From: Stenotrophomonas maltophilia
GTDB lineage: Bacteria; Pseudomonadota; Gammaproteobacteria; Xanthomonadales; Xanthomonadaceae
Length of the DNA stretch: 64,000 nt
Direction: 5' to 3'
Assembly: GCF_002799245.1 (NCBI RefSeq)
Contig: NZ_NEQV01000005.1
Coordinates: 62,001 to 126,000, forward strand
Shown one piece after another: positions 19,183 to 29,913 of the stretch. Both the position numbers and the translations under genes were made by a program. Under the pieces are notes generated by a model. The model saw only the letters and a list, made by a program, of their open reading frames with translations, searched no databases and was not told where the DNA came from. Position 1 is the stretch's first letter, and every line of letters starts with the position of its first letter.

Positions 19183-20307
19183 TCACTCGTGGTTGCGGGG
19201 TTTCTTGGAATTTCGTTTCGGCGTTCTGATCGTGGCGCCGTCGAACAGCTTGCGGATGGGTGCCGGCAGGCCCAGTGCGGGCAGCTCGTCGGTGGCGACC
19301 CAGCGCAGCGTGGGTTCCTCCACCCGCAGGCCGTGTACCTGCCGCGACAGTACCTGCAGATGCAGCTTGTAGTGGCTGAAGGTGTGCTGCAGCACTGGCA
19401 GCTCCTCGGCGTCTTCCAGCGAACCTTCCACGTGCGCGTCGAACCAGTCCTGCAGCACGCTGCCGGCGTCGGCCTGCGGCAGCGTCCACAACTGCGCCCA
19501 GATGCCGGTGTCCGGCCGCTTCTGCAGCAGCACGCGCTGCTGGGCGTCGCGCAGCAGCAGGGCGACCGCCTCGCGTTCGGGCAGTGACTTGCCCGGCTTG
19601 GGTGTCGGCAGCTCTGCGGTACGACCTTCGCGGCGCGCCACGCAGTCGTCCTGCAGCGGGCAGATCACGCAGGCCGGCTTGGCGCGGCTGCACACGGTGG
19701 CGCCCAGGTCCATCTGCGCCTGGGTGTAATCGGCCATGCGTCCGGCTGGTACCTGCGTCACGTGCGCCTCGGCGATCGCCCACAGCTGCTTCTCCATGAC
19801 CGGCAGGCCAGGAAAGCCGTCGATGCCGTGGTAGCGGCTGAGCACGCGCTTGACGTTGCCATCGAGGATCGCGAACGGATCGTTCCAGGCCTGGCTGAGG
19901 ATCGCACCGGCGGTGCTGCGGCCGATGCCGGGCAGGGCATGCAATGCATCGAAATCACGCGGCAGATCGCCGTCGTGCAGTTCCACGCAGCGCTTTGCGG
20001 CGGCATGCAGGTTGCGCGCGCGGGCGTAGTAGCCGAGCCCGGCCCACTGCGCCATCACCGCGTCATTGCTGGCGGCGGCGAGGTCGGGCAGGGTCGGGAA
20101 GTGCTGCAGGAACCGCTGGAAGTACGGGATGACCGTGGCCACCTGGGTCTGCTGCAGCATGATTTCCGACAACCAGACCCGGTAGGGGCTGCGCGGGTGC
20201 TGCCAGGGCAGGTCGTGGCGGCCGTGGTCGTCGAACCAGTGCAGCAGGCGGGCGACGAAACCGGCCTGTTCTGCAGTCTCGGCGCTGGCGTGCGGCTGGC
20301 GGGGCAT
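19183..20307 (-). CDS. mutY: A/G-specific adenine DNA glycosylase
   Basis: MutY removes adenine mispaired with 8-oxoguanine. The 374-residue protein has [14 protein letters not shown] near residue 46, the helix-hairpin-helix [12 protein letters not shown] near 125 followed by the catalytic aspartate in I-L-D-G-N-V-K-R-V, and the 4Fe-4S loop C-x6-C-x2-C-x5-C ([17 protein letters not shown]) near 208. A C-terminal NUDIX-like 8-oxoG recognition domain follows. Paired with yggX downstream, both linked to oxidative stress and Fe-S chemistry. Confidence 0.97.
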   Translation of the reverse strand: MPRQPHASAETAEQAGFVARLLHWFDDHGRHDLPWQHPRSPYRVWLSEIMLQQTQVATVIPYFQRFLQHFPTLPDLAAASNDAVMAQWAGLGYYARARNLHAAAKRCVELHDGDLPRDFDALHALPGIGRSTAGAILSQAWNDPFAILDGNVKRVLSRYHGIDGFPGLPVMEKQLWAIAEAHVTQVPAGRMADYTQAQMDLGATVCSRAKPACVICPLQDDCVARREGRTAELPTPKPGKSLPEREAVALLLRDAQQRVLLQKRPDTGIWAQLWTLPQADAGSVLQDWFDAHVEGSLEDAEELPVLQHTFSHYKLHLQVLSRQVHGLRVEEPTLRWVATDELPALGLPAPIRKLFDGATIRTPKRNSKKPRNHE

Positions 20308-20324
20308 TGGATTTCCAGAGAGGC

Positions 20325-20379
20325 CGCCACTCTTGGGGTGGCTCTACCGGGCTGCAGTAGAGCCACGCCATGCGTGGCT
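20325..20379. repeat. SMAG-type REP dimer between mutY and ftsY
   Basis: Contains GTAGAGCCACGCCATGCGTG at 20357 and, to its left, an inverted copy ending GGTGGCTCTAC. It fills the roughly 80-base gap between ftsY and mutY and may separate their transcripts. Confidence 0.75.
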
Positions 20380-20389
20380 GCGCGGTGTA

Positions 20390-21739
20390 TCAGGCGCCCA
20401 GCGCTTCGGGCAGCAGGGCGTCGACGAAGGCTTCCGGGTCGAACACGCGCAGGTCTTCCGGGCGCTCGCCGATGCCGGCGAAGCGGATCGGAATGCCGAA
20501 CTCGCGGGCCAATGCGAACACCACGCCACCCTTGGCGGTTCCGTCCAGCTTGGTCACCACCAGGCCGGTCACGTTCACTGCGGCATTGAACTGGCGCAGC
20601 TGCGACAGCGCGTTCTGGCCGGTGGTGCCGTCGATCACCATCAGCACTTCGTGCGGTGCGGTGGGGTCGATCTTGCCGAGCACGCGGCGGATCTTGCCCA
20701 GCTCGTTCATCAGGCCGGACTGGGTGTGCAGGCGGCCGGCGGTATCGGCGATCAGCACTGAAGTGCCGCGGGCCTTGCCTGCCTGCAGCGCGTCGAACGC
20801 TACCGAAGCGGCGTCAGCGTTCTGCCCCTGCGCGACCACGGCCACGCCGTTGCGCTCGCCCCAGGCCTGCAGCTGAGCCACGGCGGCGGCGCGGAAGGTA
20901 TCACCGGCCGCCAGCATCAGGCTGTGGCCGTCATCCTTGAAGCGCTTGGCCAGCTTGCCGATGGTGGTGGTCTTGCCGACGCCGTTGACGCCGACGGTCA
21001 GTACCACGAAGGGCTTGGCATTGCGGTCGATCACCAGCGGCTTGGCCACCGGCTGCAGGATCGCGATCAGCTCGGCGCGCAGAGCGGCCAGCAGCGCGTT
21101 GGCGTCGGCGAACTCGCGCGACTTCATGCGCTTGCGCAGGCCCTCGACCAGATCGGTGGTGGCACCCACGCCGACGTCGGCGGTGATCAGTGCGGTTTCC
21201 AGCTCGTCCAGCAGGTCGTCGTCGAGCTTGGGATTGCGCGAGAACAGGCCGCCGAAGCTGCGCGCGATGACGCTGTTGCGCAGGCGTTCGCGCCAGCCCG
21301 GCTTGCCGGCAGGAGCCGCAACGGCGTCGACCGAGGCGGCGGCAGGCAGGTCGTCGCTGACCGTGGGCGGTGCAGGCGTGGGCTCCGGCAGCGGCGCAGG
21401 CACCGGTTCGATGGCCGGGGCCGCAACCGGGGCGACGTCGATCCGGGGCGCCGGCTGCGCGGCGCTCGGGGCGGGGACGACCGGAGCAGGAACGACGGGA
21501 GCAGGAATGACCGGAGCCGGAACCACAGGGGCCGGCTCGATGGCGGTGGAGGTGACCGCCGCGGGAGGCGGTTCTACCTCTACCGGTGCAGGCGCGGCTG
21601 GCGGCGCAGGTTCCTTGTCCTCGACAGGCGCGGCCGACGGGAACGCCGCCGCCAGCTCTTCAGCCGAGTAGTGCTGGGTCTTGGGTGCCTCCGCTGCGGG
21701 GGCATCCTGGGGCTTCTTGCGGCGGAAAAAACTGAGCAT
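20390..21739 (-). CDS. ftsY: Signal recognition particle receptor FtsY
   Basis: FtsY is the SRP receptor GTPase that docks ribosome-nascent chain complexes at the membrane. The 449-residue protein starts MLSFFRRKKPQ and has an Ala/Pro/Val-rich acidic A domain of about 140 residues with repeated P-A-P-V-V/I-P units, then the N domain (W-R-E-R-L-R-N-S) and G domain: G1 G-V-N-G-V-G-K-T-T-T near residue 250, D-T-A-G-R, and T-K-L-D-G-T-A-K-G-G. The ATG at 21739 is preferred over a TTG two codons upstream. Confidence 0.97.
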   Translation of the reverse strand: MLSFFRRKKPQDAPAAEAPKTQHYSAEELAAAFPSAAPVEDKEPAPPAAPAPVEVEPPPAAVTSTAIEPAPVVPAPVIPAPVVPAPVVPAPSAAQPAPRIDVAPVAAPAIEPVPAPLPEPTPAPPTVSDDLPAAASVDAVAAPAGKPGWRERLRNSVIARSFGGLFSRNPKLDDDLLDELETALITADVGVGATTDLVEGLRKRMKSREFADANALLAALRAELIAILQPVAKPLVIDRNAKPFVVLTVGVNGVGKTTTIGKLAKRFKDDGHSLMLAAGDTFRAAAVAQLQAWGERNGVAVVAQGQNADAASVAFDALQAGKARGTSVLIADTAGRLHTQSGLMNELGKIRRVLGKIDPTAPHEVLMVIDGTTGQNALSQLRQFNAAVNVTGLVVTKLDGTAKGGVVFALAREFGIPIRFAGIGERPEDLRVFDPEAFVDALLPEALGA

Positions 21740-21868
21740 TGGCAAAAGGCGCTGAAATCAGAGGGATATGCTACCACTCGGGCCTGTCGGGCCGACGTGG
21801 ACTCAAGGTCGCGGTCCGCCGGCCGTTAACCGGTCCGGAGGGCTGCGTCGTGCGGCCCGGAGACCGCC

Positions 21869-22168
21869 ATGAACAACGTGATGGGAATCGCCCTCGGCGG
21901 TATGCGTGCGGCCCAGCAGGGCGTGCAGGTGGCCGCGCACAACGTGGCCAATCTGGCGACCCCCGATGCCCAGCGCCTGCAGGTGCAGCGCGGTACCGCG
22001 GAACAGGGTGGGGTGCGGGCCGCGGTGGTTCCTGCCGATGCCGATCCTGCTGCGCCATTGGGGGACCTGCTGGCGGCGAAAGCCGAGGTGGTGGCCTTCG
22101 CTGCCAATGCCACGGTCATCCGCCGCCAGGACCAGATGCTGGGCTCACTGCTGGACCGCCAGGCCTGA
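21869..22168 (+). CDS. Orphan FlgC-like flagellar rod N-terminal domain protein
   Basis: A 99-residue protein beginning MNNVMGIALGGMRAAQQGVQ. The block A-A-H-N-V-A-N-L-A-T-P-D-A (about residues 22-34) matches the N-terminal signature of flagellar rod and hook proteins (A-x-N-I-A-N-x-x-T-P), and the C-terminal Q-D-Q-M-L-G-S-L-L resembles the C-terminal helix of the same family (F-x-x-x-x-x-M-L-x-x-x-L). The protein is thus a miniature rod-like protein lacking most of the middle. No other flagellar gene is in the window. It faces away from ftsY. Function unknown; it may be a rod-related accessory or a decayed duplicate. Confidence 0.6.
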   Translation: MNNVMGIALGGMRAAQQGVQVAAHNVANLATPDAQRLQVQRGTAEQGGVRAAVVPADADPAAPLGDLLAAKAEVVAFAANATVIRRQDQMLGSLLDRQA

Positions 22169-22182
22169 GCAGCCCGCTTTGG

Positions 22183-22302
22183 CCGGCGCCAACCTTGACC
22201 CGGCTGCCGTGCGGGCGCCAACCAAGGTTGGCGGCTACCCGATCGTGGGGCCCCCACCAGGGGGGCCATCTGCCAGGGCATCGCCGGGCAACGCCCGGCG
22301 AC
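22183..22302. repeat. Cluster of REP-like hairpins upstream of the htpG 3' end
   Basis: Contains a partial and a full GCGCCAACC repeat (22183-22193 and 22217-22232), GGGGCCCCCACCAGGGGGGCC, and CGCCGGGCAACGCCCGGCG (about 22282-22300). It lies between convergent genes (the FlgC-like gene and htpG) and probably serves as a transcription end region. No gene is seen here. Confidence 0.65.
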
Positions 22303-22312
22303 CACCCGTCGA

Positions 22313-24202
22313 TCAGGCCGACAGCTCCAGCAGCAGCTTGTTCAGGCGGGCCACGTAGGCGCCGGGGTCCTTCAGGCTGTCTCCGGCGGCCAGTGCGGCC
22401 TGGTCGAACAGCACCCGGCCCAGATCGTCGAAACGTGCGCCGTCGGCTTCGGCATCGAGCTTGGCGATCAGCGGGTGGCCCGGATTGATTTCCAGCACCG
22501 GCTTGCTGTCCGGCACCTTCTGCCCGCTGGCTTCCAGGATCTGGCGCATCTGCAGGCCCAGGTCCTGTTCGCCGATGGCCAGCACCGCCGGCGAATCGGT
22601 CAGGCGATGCGAGACGCGCACTTCGGCCACGTCATCGCCCAGCACCGTCTTCAGGCGCTCGACCAGGCCGTGCTTGTCCTTCGCTGCCGCTTCCTGCTCC
22701 TGCTTGTCGGCCTCGCTTTCCAGCGCGCCCAGGTCGAGGTCGCCGCGGGCGATGTCGACGAAGCCCTTGCCGTCGAAATCGGTCAGGTAGCCCATCAGCC
22801 ACTCGTCGATGCGGTCGGTCAGCAGCAGCACTTCCACGCCCTTCTTGCGGAACACCTCCAGGTGCGGGCTGTTGCGCACCTGGCTGTAGCTCTCGCCGGT
22901 CAGGTAATAGATCTTGTCCTGGCCTTCGGTCATGCGGCCGAGGTAATCGGCCAGCGACACACTCTGTGCATCGCCGTCGCCGCGGGTGGAGGCGAAGCGC
23001 AGCAGGCCGGCCACCTTCTCGCGGTTGTTGTAGTCCTCGGCCGGGCCCTCCTTCAGCACCTGGCCGAATTCCTTCCAGAAGGTGGCGTACTGTTCGGGCT
23101 TGTCGGCGGCGAGCTTGTCCAGCATGTCCAGCGAGCGCTTGGTCAGCGCCGCCTTCATCGAATCGATGACCGGGCCGGACTGCAGGATCTCGCGCGAGAC
23201 GTTCAGCGACAGGTCGTTGGAATCGACCACGCCCTTGATGAAGCGCAGGTACAGCGGCAGGAACTGCTCGGCCTGGTCCATCACGAACACGCGCTGCACG
23301 TACAGCTTCAGGCCCTTGGGTGCATCGCGGTGGTACAGGTCGAACGGCGCACGGCCCGGTACGTACAGCAGCGAGGTGTACTCGAGCTTGCCTTCGACCT
23401 TGTTGTGGCTCCATGCGAGCGGATCGCTGTGGTCGTGCGCTACGTGCTTGTAGAACTCGGTGTACTCGGCGTCGCTGATCTCGGTGCGCGGGCGGGTCCA
23501 CAGCGCGCTGGCGCGGTTGACGGTCTCCCACTCGCCGGCGGCGCCTTCTTCGCCTTCCTTCGGCATCTGGATCGGCAGGCCGATGTGGTCCGAGTACTTC
23601 TTGAGGATGCTGCGCAGGCGCCAGCCATCGGCGAAGTCGTGCTCGCCGTCCTTCAGGTGCAGCACGATGCGGGTACCGCGTTCGGCCTTGTCGACGGTGG
23701 CGACGTCGAAGTCACCTTCGCCACGCGAGGTCCAGCGCACGCCTTCGCCTGCGGCCAGGCCGGCGCGGCGTGAAGTCACTTCCACTTCGTCGGCGACGAT
23801 GAAGGCGCTGTAGAAGCCGACGCCGAACTGGCCGATCAGCTGCGAGTCCTTCTTCTGGTCGCCGGACAGCTGGCGCAGGAAATCGCCGGTGCCGGACTTG
23901 GCGATGGTGCCCAGGTGGGTGATGGCGTCGGCGCGGCTCATGCCGATGCCGTTGTCTTCGATGGTGATGGTATGGGCGGCGGGGTCGAAGCTGACGCGCA
24001 CGCGCAGCTCGCTGTCGCCTTCCAGCAGGGCCGGCTGGGTCAGGGCCTCGAAGCGCAGCTTGTCAGCGGCATCGGCGGCGTTGGAGACCAGCTCGCGCAG
24101 GAAGATTTCCTTGTTGGAGTACAGCGAGTGGATCATCAGCTGCAGCAGCTGCTTGACTTCGGTCTGGAAGCCAAGGGTTTCGGTCTGGGTGGTCTCGGTC
24201 AT
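22313..24202 (-). CDS. htpG: Molecular chaperone HtpG (bacterial Hsp90)
   Basis: HtpG is the bacterial Hsp90 ATPase. The 629-residue protein starts [20 protein letters not shown], and the GHKL ATP site is visible: [13 protein letters not shown] near residue 37, I-x-D-N-G-I-G-M-S near 83 and the [10 protein letters not shown] lid. The middle and dimerisation domains follow at the usual length. The ATG at 24202 is set by family start; a long in-frame extension upstream crosses a repeat region and is ignored. Confidence 0.98.
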   Translation of the reverse strand: MTETTQTETLGFQTEVKQLLQLMIHSLYSNKEIFLRELVSNAADAADKLRFEALTQPALLEGDSELRVRVSFDPAAHTITIEDNGIGMSRADAITHLGTIAKSGTGDFLRQLSGDQKKDSQLIGQFGVGFYSAFIVADEVEVTSRRAGLAAGEGVRWTSRGEGDFDVATVDKAERGTRIVLHLKDGEHDFADGWRLRSILKKYSDHIGLPIQMPKEGEEGAAGEWETVNRASALWTRPRTEISDAEYTEFYKHVAHDHSDPLAWSHNKVEGKLEYTSLLYVPGRAPFDLYHRDAPKGLKLYVQRVFVMDQAEQFLPLYLRFIKGVVDSNDLSLNVSREILQSGPVIDSMKAALTKRSLDMLDKLAADKPEQYATFWKEFGQVLKEGPAEDYNNREKVAGLLRFASTRGDGDAQSVSLADYLGRMTEGQDKIYYLTGESYSQVRNSPHLEVFRKKGVEVLLLTDRIDEWLMGYLTDFDGKGFVDIARGDLDLGALESEADKQEQEAAAKDKHGLVERLKTVLGDDVAEVRVSHRLTDSPAVLAIGEQDLGLQMRQILEASGQKVPDSKPVLEINPGHPLIAKLDAEADGARFDDLGRVLFDQAALAAGDSLKDPGAYVARLNKLLLELSA

Positions 24203-24390
24203 CGATAAGGCTCCGTGTGCAATGCCGCGCCAGCGCGTGCGGCCTTGCCAAGGGGTATGGCTGATTGTCCCGAAATCAAGGGGTTGTTCTGGCAGGGCTG
24301 CGCCCTGCACCCGCCGAGGCCAGAGCAACAGCAACAGCCGGCTCTTGGCTGTCTGTCTGTTGGTTGGGCGGGGTGGTGTGGGTTGGCAGG

Positions 24391-24472
24391 ACACGCCGTA
24401 AACCCCGCTCCGCGGTCCGGCACAGCCGCCAGCGGCTGGGCCGGACCGCGGAGCGGGGTTCACGGCGTCCCC
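24391..24472. repeat. Large palindrome in the htpG-rsmD gap
   Basis: Arms at 24391-24422 and 24441-24472 are complementary with one mismatch (left arm begins GACACGCCGTAAACCCCGCT). An inner CAGCCGCCAGCGGCTG stem forms the tip. The 422-base gap from 24203 to 24624 otherwise holds a GTGCCGGGCAAAGCCCGGCC hairpin (about 24551-24570) and no supportable gene. The TTTACGGCGTGTCC segment, inverted, is shared with the edd-eda element at 4054-4159. Confidence 0.75.
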
Positions 24473-24624
24473 CACAACCTGACCCACCCCGCCAACCCCC
24501 TGGGAACCAGCTTTTGAAGTTGCTTCGGTCGTTGCCGTGGCTTCGACGGGTGCCGGGCAAAGCCCGGCCGAACTACAATCCCCTTCATGCTGAAATTCTC
24601 GAATACCTCCCGCCGGGAGCGCCG

Positions 24625-25739
<1,115 letters not shown>

Positions 25740-25799
25740 GCCCCGCTGTACCCGCACCCCATTACGTACAACACCACGCACCATTCCGGGAGGAAACCC

Positions 25800-26291
25800 A
25801 TGAACACCACCATGCGCGCGATGCTGATCGCTTCGTTGGCTCTGGCCTTCACCGCCTGCAAGAAGGAAGAGGCCGCTCCGGTCGATGAGGCCAAGCAGGC
25901 CCTGGTCGCTCCGTCCAAGGACGACGATGCAGGCTGGAAGAAGTACCTGCAGGAAGTGGCGATCCAGAACATGGGCAACATCACCAACAGCCCGTTCCTG
26001 TACTACCTCTCGCCGGAATCGGACCCGGACTTCCAGGCCAAGTACGAGCGCCAGACCGAGAGCGCGACCCAGGCCGTGGCCCGTGGCGTGCAGCCGGGCA
26101 ACATGCTGGCCTTCGGTTCGTCGGCCTCGGGCAAGATGGCTGACATGATCCAGGCCGTGTTCAAGGACGTGTCGCCGGATTCGATGAAGGGCGTGCGCGT
26201 CGTCTTCATCGGTCAGTCGGCCGACAACGCCCGTGTGCAGGCTGCGATCCAGCCGACCGGTGCCGAGTACATTTTCGTCGAAGCCAAGTAA
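25800..26291 (+). CDS. Predicted lipoprotein, conserved hypothetical
   Basis: A 163-residue secreted protein with a type II signal peptide (MNTTMRAMLIASLALAFTAC, lipid-accepting cysteine at residue 20) followed by K-K-E-E, so outer-membrane sorting is expected. The mature part has an N-terminal acidic linker then a compact domain with Y-Y-L-S-P-E and V-R-V-V-F-I-G. I do not recognise a family. A strong Shine-Dalgarno (GGAGG) precedes the ATG. It lies between coaD and the ferredoxin gene. Confidence 0.75.
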   Translation: MNTTMRAMLIASLALAFTACKKEEAAPVDEAKQALVAPSKDDDAGWKKYLQEVAIQNMGNITNSPFLYYLSPESDPDFQAKYERQTESATQAVARGVQPGNMLAFGSSASGKMADMIQAVFKDVSPDSMKGVRVVFIGQSADNARVQAAIQPTGAEYIFVEAK

Positions 26292-26331
26292 TACCGAGCC
26301 ATGGCGGCCGTGCTCCGGCATGGCCCGGACG

Positions 26332-26350
26332 GCGCCCCGCAAGGGCGCCG
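26332..26350 (+). terminator. Hairpin between the lipoprotein and ferredoxin genes
   Basis: GGCGCCCCGCAAGGGCGCC forms a GC-rich stem about 40 bases after the lipoprotein stop. There is no T-run, so termination would be weak. Confidence 0.4.
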
Positions 26351-26422
26351 CTGATGACCTGACCGGCCCGCGCGCCCGCGCTGGCCGGTCCTTGTCCCAA
26401 GGCGCGGGCGAGGAGTATCGCC

Positions 26423-26704
26423 ATGTCGCTGAAAATCAACGAGCTCTGCGTCAACTGCGACGTATGCGAGCCGGCCTGCCCGAACCAGGCCATTGCGATG
26501 GGTGAAACCATCTACGTGATCGACCCTGCGCGCTGCACCGAATGCGTGGGCCATTTCGACGAGCCACAGTGCGTGGTCGTCTGCCCGGTCGAGTGCATCG
26601 ACCCGGATCCGGAGATCGTGGAAACGGAAGACCAGCTGCTGGCCAAGCTGCGCCAGCTGCAGCACGATCACCCCGAACTCTATGCGGAGCCCCCATCCGA
26701 ATGA
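26423..26704 (+). CDS. 2[4Fe-4S] ferredoxin, YfhL type
   Basis: A 93-residue ferredoxin. The first cluster motif is C-V-N-C-D-V-C-E-P-A-C-P near residue 9; the second is C-T-E-C-V-G-H-F-D-E-P-Q-C-V-V-V-C-P, with the longer spacing (C-x2-C-x8-C-x3-C) typical of the Alvin/YfhL ferredoxins. Electron partner unknown. Its TGA overlaps the ATG of ggt by 4 bases (ATGA), so the two are coupled, a pairing with no obvious functional logic. Confidence 0.92.
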   Translation: MSLKINELCVNCDVCEPACPNQAIAMGETIYVIDPARCTECVGHFDEPQCVVVCPVECIDPDPEIVETEDQLLAKLRQLQHDHPELYAEPPSE

Positions 26705-28431
26705 AGACGCTGATCGTCCGCCCCCTGTTGCTGCTCGGCCTGCTGCTTTGCCCGATCGCCTGGGCCGACAGCCCGGCCCGTGCCGAGCGCCCGGATGGTG
26801 CTGCCATTGCCAGTGGCCACGCGCTGGCGACGCAGGCCGGCATCGACATCCTGGCGCAGGGCGGCAATGCCTTCGATGCCGCGGTGGCGGTGTCGTCCAC
26901 GCTGGCGGTGGTCGAGCCGATCAGTTCCGGCCTGGGCGGTGGCGGCTTCTTCCTGCTGCACGACGCGGCCACCGGCAAGGACGTGATGCTGGATGCACGC
27001 GAGACCGCACCGGCCGCTGCCACTCCGCAGGCCTTCCTCGACAAGCAGGGCAACCTGGACCGTGACCGTTCGGTCAACGGTGCCTGGTCGGCGGGTATTC
27101 CCGGCCTGCCCGCAGCGCTGGTCGAGCTGTCGGCCAAGCACGGCAAGCTGCCGTTGTCGGCCTCGCTGCAGCCGGCCATCCGCATCGCGCGCGAAGGTTT
27201 CCCGGTGTATGACCGCATGGCCAAGGGGTATGCCTCACGCCGTGAAGTGATGGAGCGCTACCCCGGCACGCGCGAGGTCTACCTGCGCAACGGCAAGCCG
27301 ATTGCCACCGGTGACCTGTTCAAGCAGCCGGAACTGGCACAGACGCTGGAGCGCCTTGCCACGGGTGGTTTCGACGGTTTCTACAAGGGCCAGACCGGTT
27401 CGTTGCTGCTGGCCGGCGTGAAGCAGGCCGGCGGCAAGTGGACCGCTGAAGAGCTGGCCGGCTATCGCGTGAAGCAGCGCGAGCCGATCGTGTTCAACTA
27501 CAACGGCTGGAAGATCACCACCGCGCCGCCGCCGTCGTCCGGTGGCATCGCGCTGGCCAGCATGCTGCAGATCCTGGAAGGCTGGGATATCAAGAAGATG
27601 GACCCTGCACATCGCACCCACCTGGTGGTGGAGTCGATGCGTCGTGCCTACCGCGACCGCACGTTCTTCCTCGGCGATCCGGACTTCGTGCAGATCCCGC
27701 AGAAGGTGCTGACCAGCAAGGACTACGCGCAGGGCCTGCGGGCGACCATCCATCCGGAGAAGGCCACGCCCAGCGACCTGTTGTCGGGCAACCCGACGCC
27801 GCTGGAAGACGACGAGACCACGCACTTCTCGATCATCGACCGTGACGGCAACCGTGTCGGCGCCACCCAGACCGTCAACCTGCTGTATGGCTCGGGGCTG
27901 ATTCCCAAGGGCACCGGCGTGCTGCTGAACAACGAGATGGACGACTTCGCGCTGAAGCCAGGTACGCCCAACGCGTTCGGCGTGATGGGCTACGAGGCCA
28001 ATGCGCCGAAGGCGGGCAAGCGCATGCTCAGCTCGATGACCCCGACCTTCATGGAGAACGCCGACAAGGTGGTGGTGCTGGGCACCCCGGGTGGCAGCCG
28101 CATCATCACCATGGTGCTGCTGGGCATCCTGGGTTACGACGCCGGCCTGGATGCGCAGCAGGTTGCCGCACTGCCGCGCTACCACCACCAGTGGCTGCCG
28201 GACCTGATCGAAGCCGAGGACGATGCATTCGATGCGGCGACGGTGAAGCAGCTGCAGGCGATGGGCCACAAGATCGACCTGCCGGGCGACGTCGCCGCAG
28301 GCGGCCGCGGTTCCAGCCACGTGTGGGGCAACCTGCAGACCGTGGAATGGGACCGCAAGGCGAACACGCTGTTCGGCGGCAGCGACCCGCGCAACCCGGT
28401 GGGCAGCGCCCAGGTCGTACCAGCACGCTGA
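26701..28431 (+). CDS. ggt: Gamma-glutamyltranspeptidase
   Basis: Ggt cleaves and transfers the gamma-glutamyl group of glutathione in the periplasm. The 576-residue precursor has a signal peptide (M-K-T-L-I-V-R-P-L-L-L-L-G-L-L-L to A-W-A-D). The autoprocessing nucleophile is Thr373 in D-E-T-T-H-F-S-I-I-D, which marks the start of the small subunit, and the G-L-G-G-G-G-F-F-L and S-S-M-T-P-T-F motifs for substrate binding are present. The start overlaps the ferredoxin stop. A terminator follows at 28477. Confidence 0.95.
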   Translation: MKTLIVRPLLLLGLLLCPIAWADSPARAERPDGAAIASGHALATQAGIDILAQGGNAFDAAVAVSSTLAVVEPISSGLGGGGFFLLHDAATGKDVMLDARETAPAAATPQAFLDKQGNLDRDRSVNGAWSAGIPGLPAALVELSAKHGKLPLSASLQPAIRIAREGFPVYDRMAKGYASRREVMERYPGTREVYLRNGKPIATGDLFKQPELAQTLERLATGGFDGFYKGQTGSLLLAGVKQAGGKWTAEELAGYRVKQREPIVFNYNGWKITTAPPPSSGGIALASMLQILEGWDIKKMDPAHRTHLVVESMRRAYRDRTFFLGDPDFVQIPQKVLTSKDYAQGLRATIHPEKATPSDLLSGNPTPLEDDETTHFSIIDRDGNRVGATQTVNLLYGSGLIPKGTGVLLNNEMDDFALKPGTPNAFGVMGYEANAPKAGKRMLSSMTPTFMENADKVVVLGTPGGSRIITMVLLGILGYDAGLDAQQVAALPRYHHQWLPDLIEAEDDAFDAATVKQLQAMGHKIDLPGDVAAGGRGSSHVWGNLQTVEWDRKANTLFGGSDPRNPVGSAQVVPAR

Positions 28432-28476
28432 TCCGGTAGCGCCGGCCGCTGGCCGGCCATCTGGTCGATCACCGGA

Positions 28477-28500
28477 CCCCGCCTGCAAGGGCGGGGTTTT
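28477..28500 (+). terminator. Rho-independent terminator of ggt
   Basis: CCCCGCC-TGCAAG-GGCGGGG followed by TTTT; 7-bp GC stem. It closes the ferredoxin-ggt transcript. Confidence 0.85.
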
Positions 28501-28550
28501 CTGTTTCCTTTCTAGCGATTATTTAACGAGCCGGCGTCGATAATTGACGC

Positions 28551-29438
28551 ATGAAACTCTGGTCTATTCGTGGAAACTCGCAGCGCCTCGATGGCGGCGC
28601 GATGTTCGGCAACGCACCGCGTGCGTTGTGGGAAAAATGGGCGGCACCGGACGAGCTCAACCGCATCGAGCTGGCCTGCCGTGCGCTGCTTGCCAGCCCG
28701 CTGGAAGGCAAGACGGTGCTGTTTGAAACCGGTATCGGGGCGTTCTTCGATCCGCGCATGCGTGAGCGCTACGGCGTGCAGGAAAGCCAGCACGTGCTGA
28801 TCGATTCGTTGCGCGAAGCGGGCTTCGAGCATGAGGACATCGATGTCGTCGTGCTCAGCCACCTGCACTTCGATCATGCCGGTGGCCTGCTGGCGGCATG
28901 GAGCGAAGGGCGTGAGCCCGAGTTGCTGTTCCCCAACGCAACCTATGTGGTCGGTGCGCAGCACTGGCAGCGCGCCGTGCAGCCGCACCCGCGTGATCGG
29001 GCCAGTTTCATTCCGGAGCTGCCCGGCCTGCTGCAGGCCAGTGGTCGCCTGGAAGTGGTGGACGGGGAGTACTCGAAGGCGCTCGGCCGCAGCGTGCGCT
29101 TCAGCTACAGCGACGGGCATACGCCGGGGCTGATGCTGGCCGAGATCGTCGGTCACGCGCATGCCGGCGAGAGTGCGCACGGTGGCGTGGTGTTCTGTGC
29201 CGACCTGATTCCAGGGCGTTCATGGGTGCACGTGCCGATCACCATGGGTTACGACCGCAATGCCGAATTGCTGATCGACGAGAAGCGGCAGTTCCTGGAG
29301 GATAAGCTGGCGCGCAACGTGCGGCTGTTCTTCACCCACGACCCGCAGGTGGCGTTGGCGCAGCTGGGCCGTGATGACAAGGGACGTTTCGTGACCCTGC
29401 ACGAACAGGGCGAGTTGAAGGCGCGCGCGCTGGGATGA
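28551..29438 (+). CDS. Metallo-beta-lactamase-fold hydrolase
   Basis: A 295-residue cytoplasmic MBL-fold protein (no signal peptide). The zinc motif H-L-H-F-D-H-A-G-G lies near residue 103, and further ligands are likely H in G-H-T-P-G (about 185), D in C-A-D-L-I-P and H in F-T-H-D. The family includes N-acyl-homoserine lactonases and glyoxalase-like enzymes; no beta-lactamase-specific features are seen. A quorum-quenching role is possible given the LuxR solo elsewhere in the window, but that is speculation. Confidence 0.8.
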   Translation: MKLWSIRGNSQRLDGGAMFGNAPRALWEKWAAPDELNRIELACRALLASPLEGKTVLFETGIGAFFDPRMRERYGVQESQHVLIDSLREAGFEHEDIDVVVLSHLHFDHAGGLLAAWSEGREPELLFPNATYVVGAQHWQRAVQPHPRDRASFIPELPGLLQASGRLEVVDGEYSKALGRSVRFSYSDGHTPGLMLAEIVGHAHAGESAHGGVVFCADLIPGRSWVHVPITMGYDRNAELLIDEKRQFLEDKLARNVRLFFTHDPQVALAQLGRDDKGRFVTLHEQGELKARALG

Positions 29439-29440
29439 AT

Positions 29441-29468
29441 GTAGAGCCGAGCCCATGCTCGGCTCCAC
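29441..29468. repeat. SMAG-type REP monomer
   Basis: GTAGAGCCGAGCCCATGCTC followed by GGCTCCAC, a single GTAG hairpin. It begins 2 bases after the MBL-fold gene stop, in the gap before convergent psiF-like gene. Confidence 0.8.
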
Positions 29469-29483
29469 ATCAATGAGGCGCCG

Positions 29484-29777
29484 TTACGACGACTTCAGGC
29501 AGCTGCTCATGAAGGTCTTGCGCGCATCACCGGCCAGCTTCTTGGCGCCCGCATCGGCATTGCACTTGCGCATGCGTTCCTGCTGCGGATTGACCGCCTT
29601 GGTTTCGGCGGCGTGGCCGCTGAGGCAGGAACTCTGCGCGGTCTTGTAGGCATCACCCTTCAAGCCCTTGTTCTTGGCCGAGCATTCGGCCATGCGCTGC
29701 TGCTGCGGGGTGGTGGCGCTGGCAGCCAGGGGCAGGCCGACCAGCAGGGCGGCGGCCAGCAGGAAAGAGGCTTTCAT
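29484..29777 (-). CDS. PsiF-repeat periplasmic protein
   Basis: A 97-residue secreted protein with a signal peptide ending A-A-S-A. It has two copies of the PsiF repeat (Q-Q-x-R-M-x-x-C-x-x-x-x-x-x-x-L-x-G-D-A-x-K-x-x-x-x-S-C-L), each with paired cysteines. PsiF of E. coli is phosphate-starvation inducible; its function is unknown. The ATG at 29777 is chosen because the signal peptide begins there. It is divergent from the ArsR-family gene. Confidence 0.85.
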   Translation of the reverse strand: MKASFLLAAALLVGLPLAASATTPQQQRMAECSAKNKGLKGDAYKTAQSSCLSGHAAETKAVNPQQERMRKCNADAGAKKLAGDARKTFMSSCLKSS

Positions 29778-29891
29778 CAGGGTGCTCCAAGCGGTGGCGG
29801 GTGCGCGGAGCATTCGCTTCCGGCTGGCAAGGCCACGTGAAGAATCGCGGCATGTCCACGCCCGCTTGCACCGCGGTTCAGATCAGCGTAT

Positions 29892-29913
29892 TACTTAGCC
29901 ATATGGGTAAGTA
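29892..29913. promoter_or_regulatory. TACTTA-TAAGTA dyad over the ArsR start codon
   Basis: The outer arms TACTTA (29892-29897) and TAAGTA (29908-29913) are exact complements around GCCATATGGG. The dyad spans the ATG at 29903. Its symmetry and location fit an autoregulatory ArsR-family operator, inferred from position only. Confidence 0.5.
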
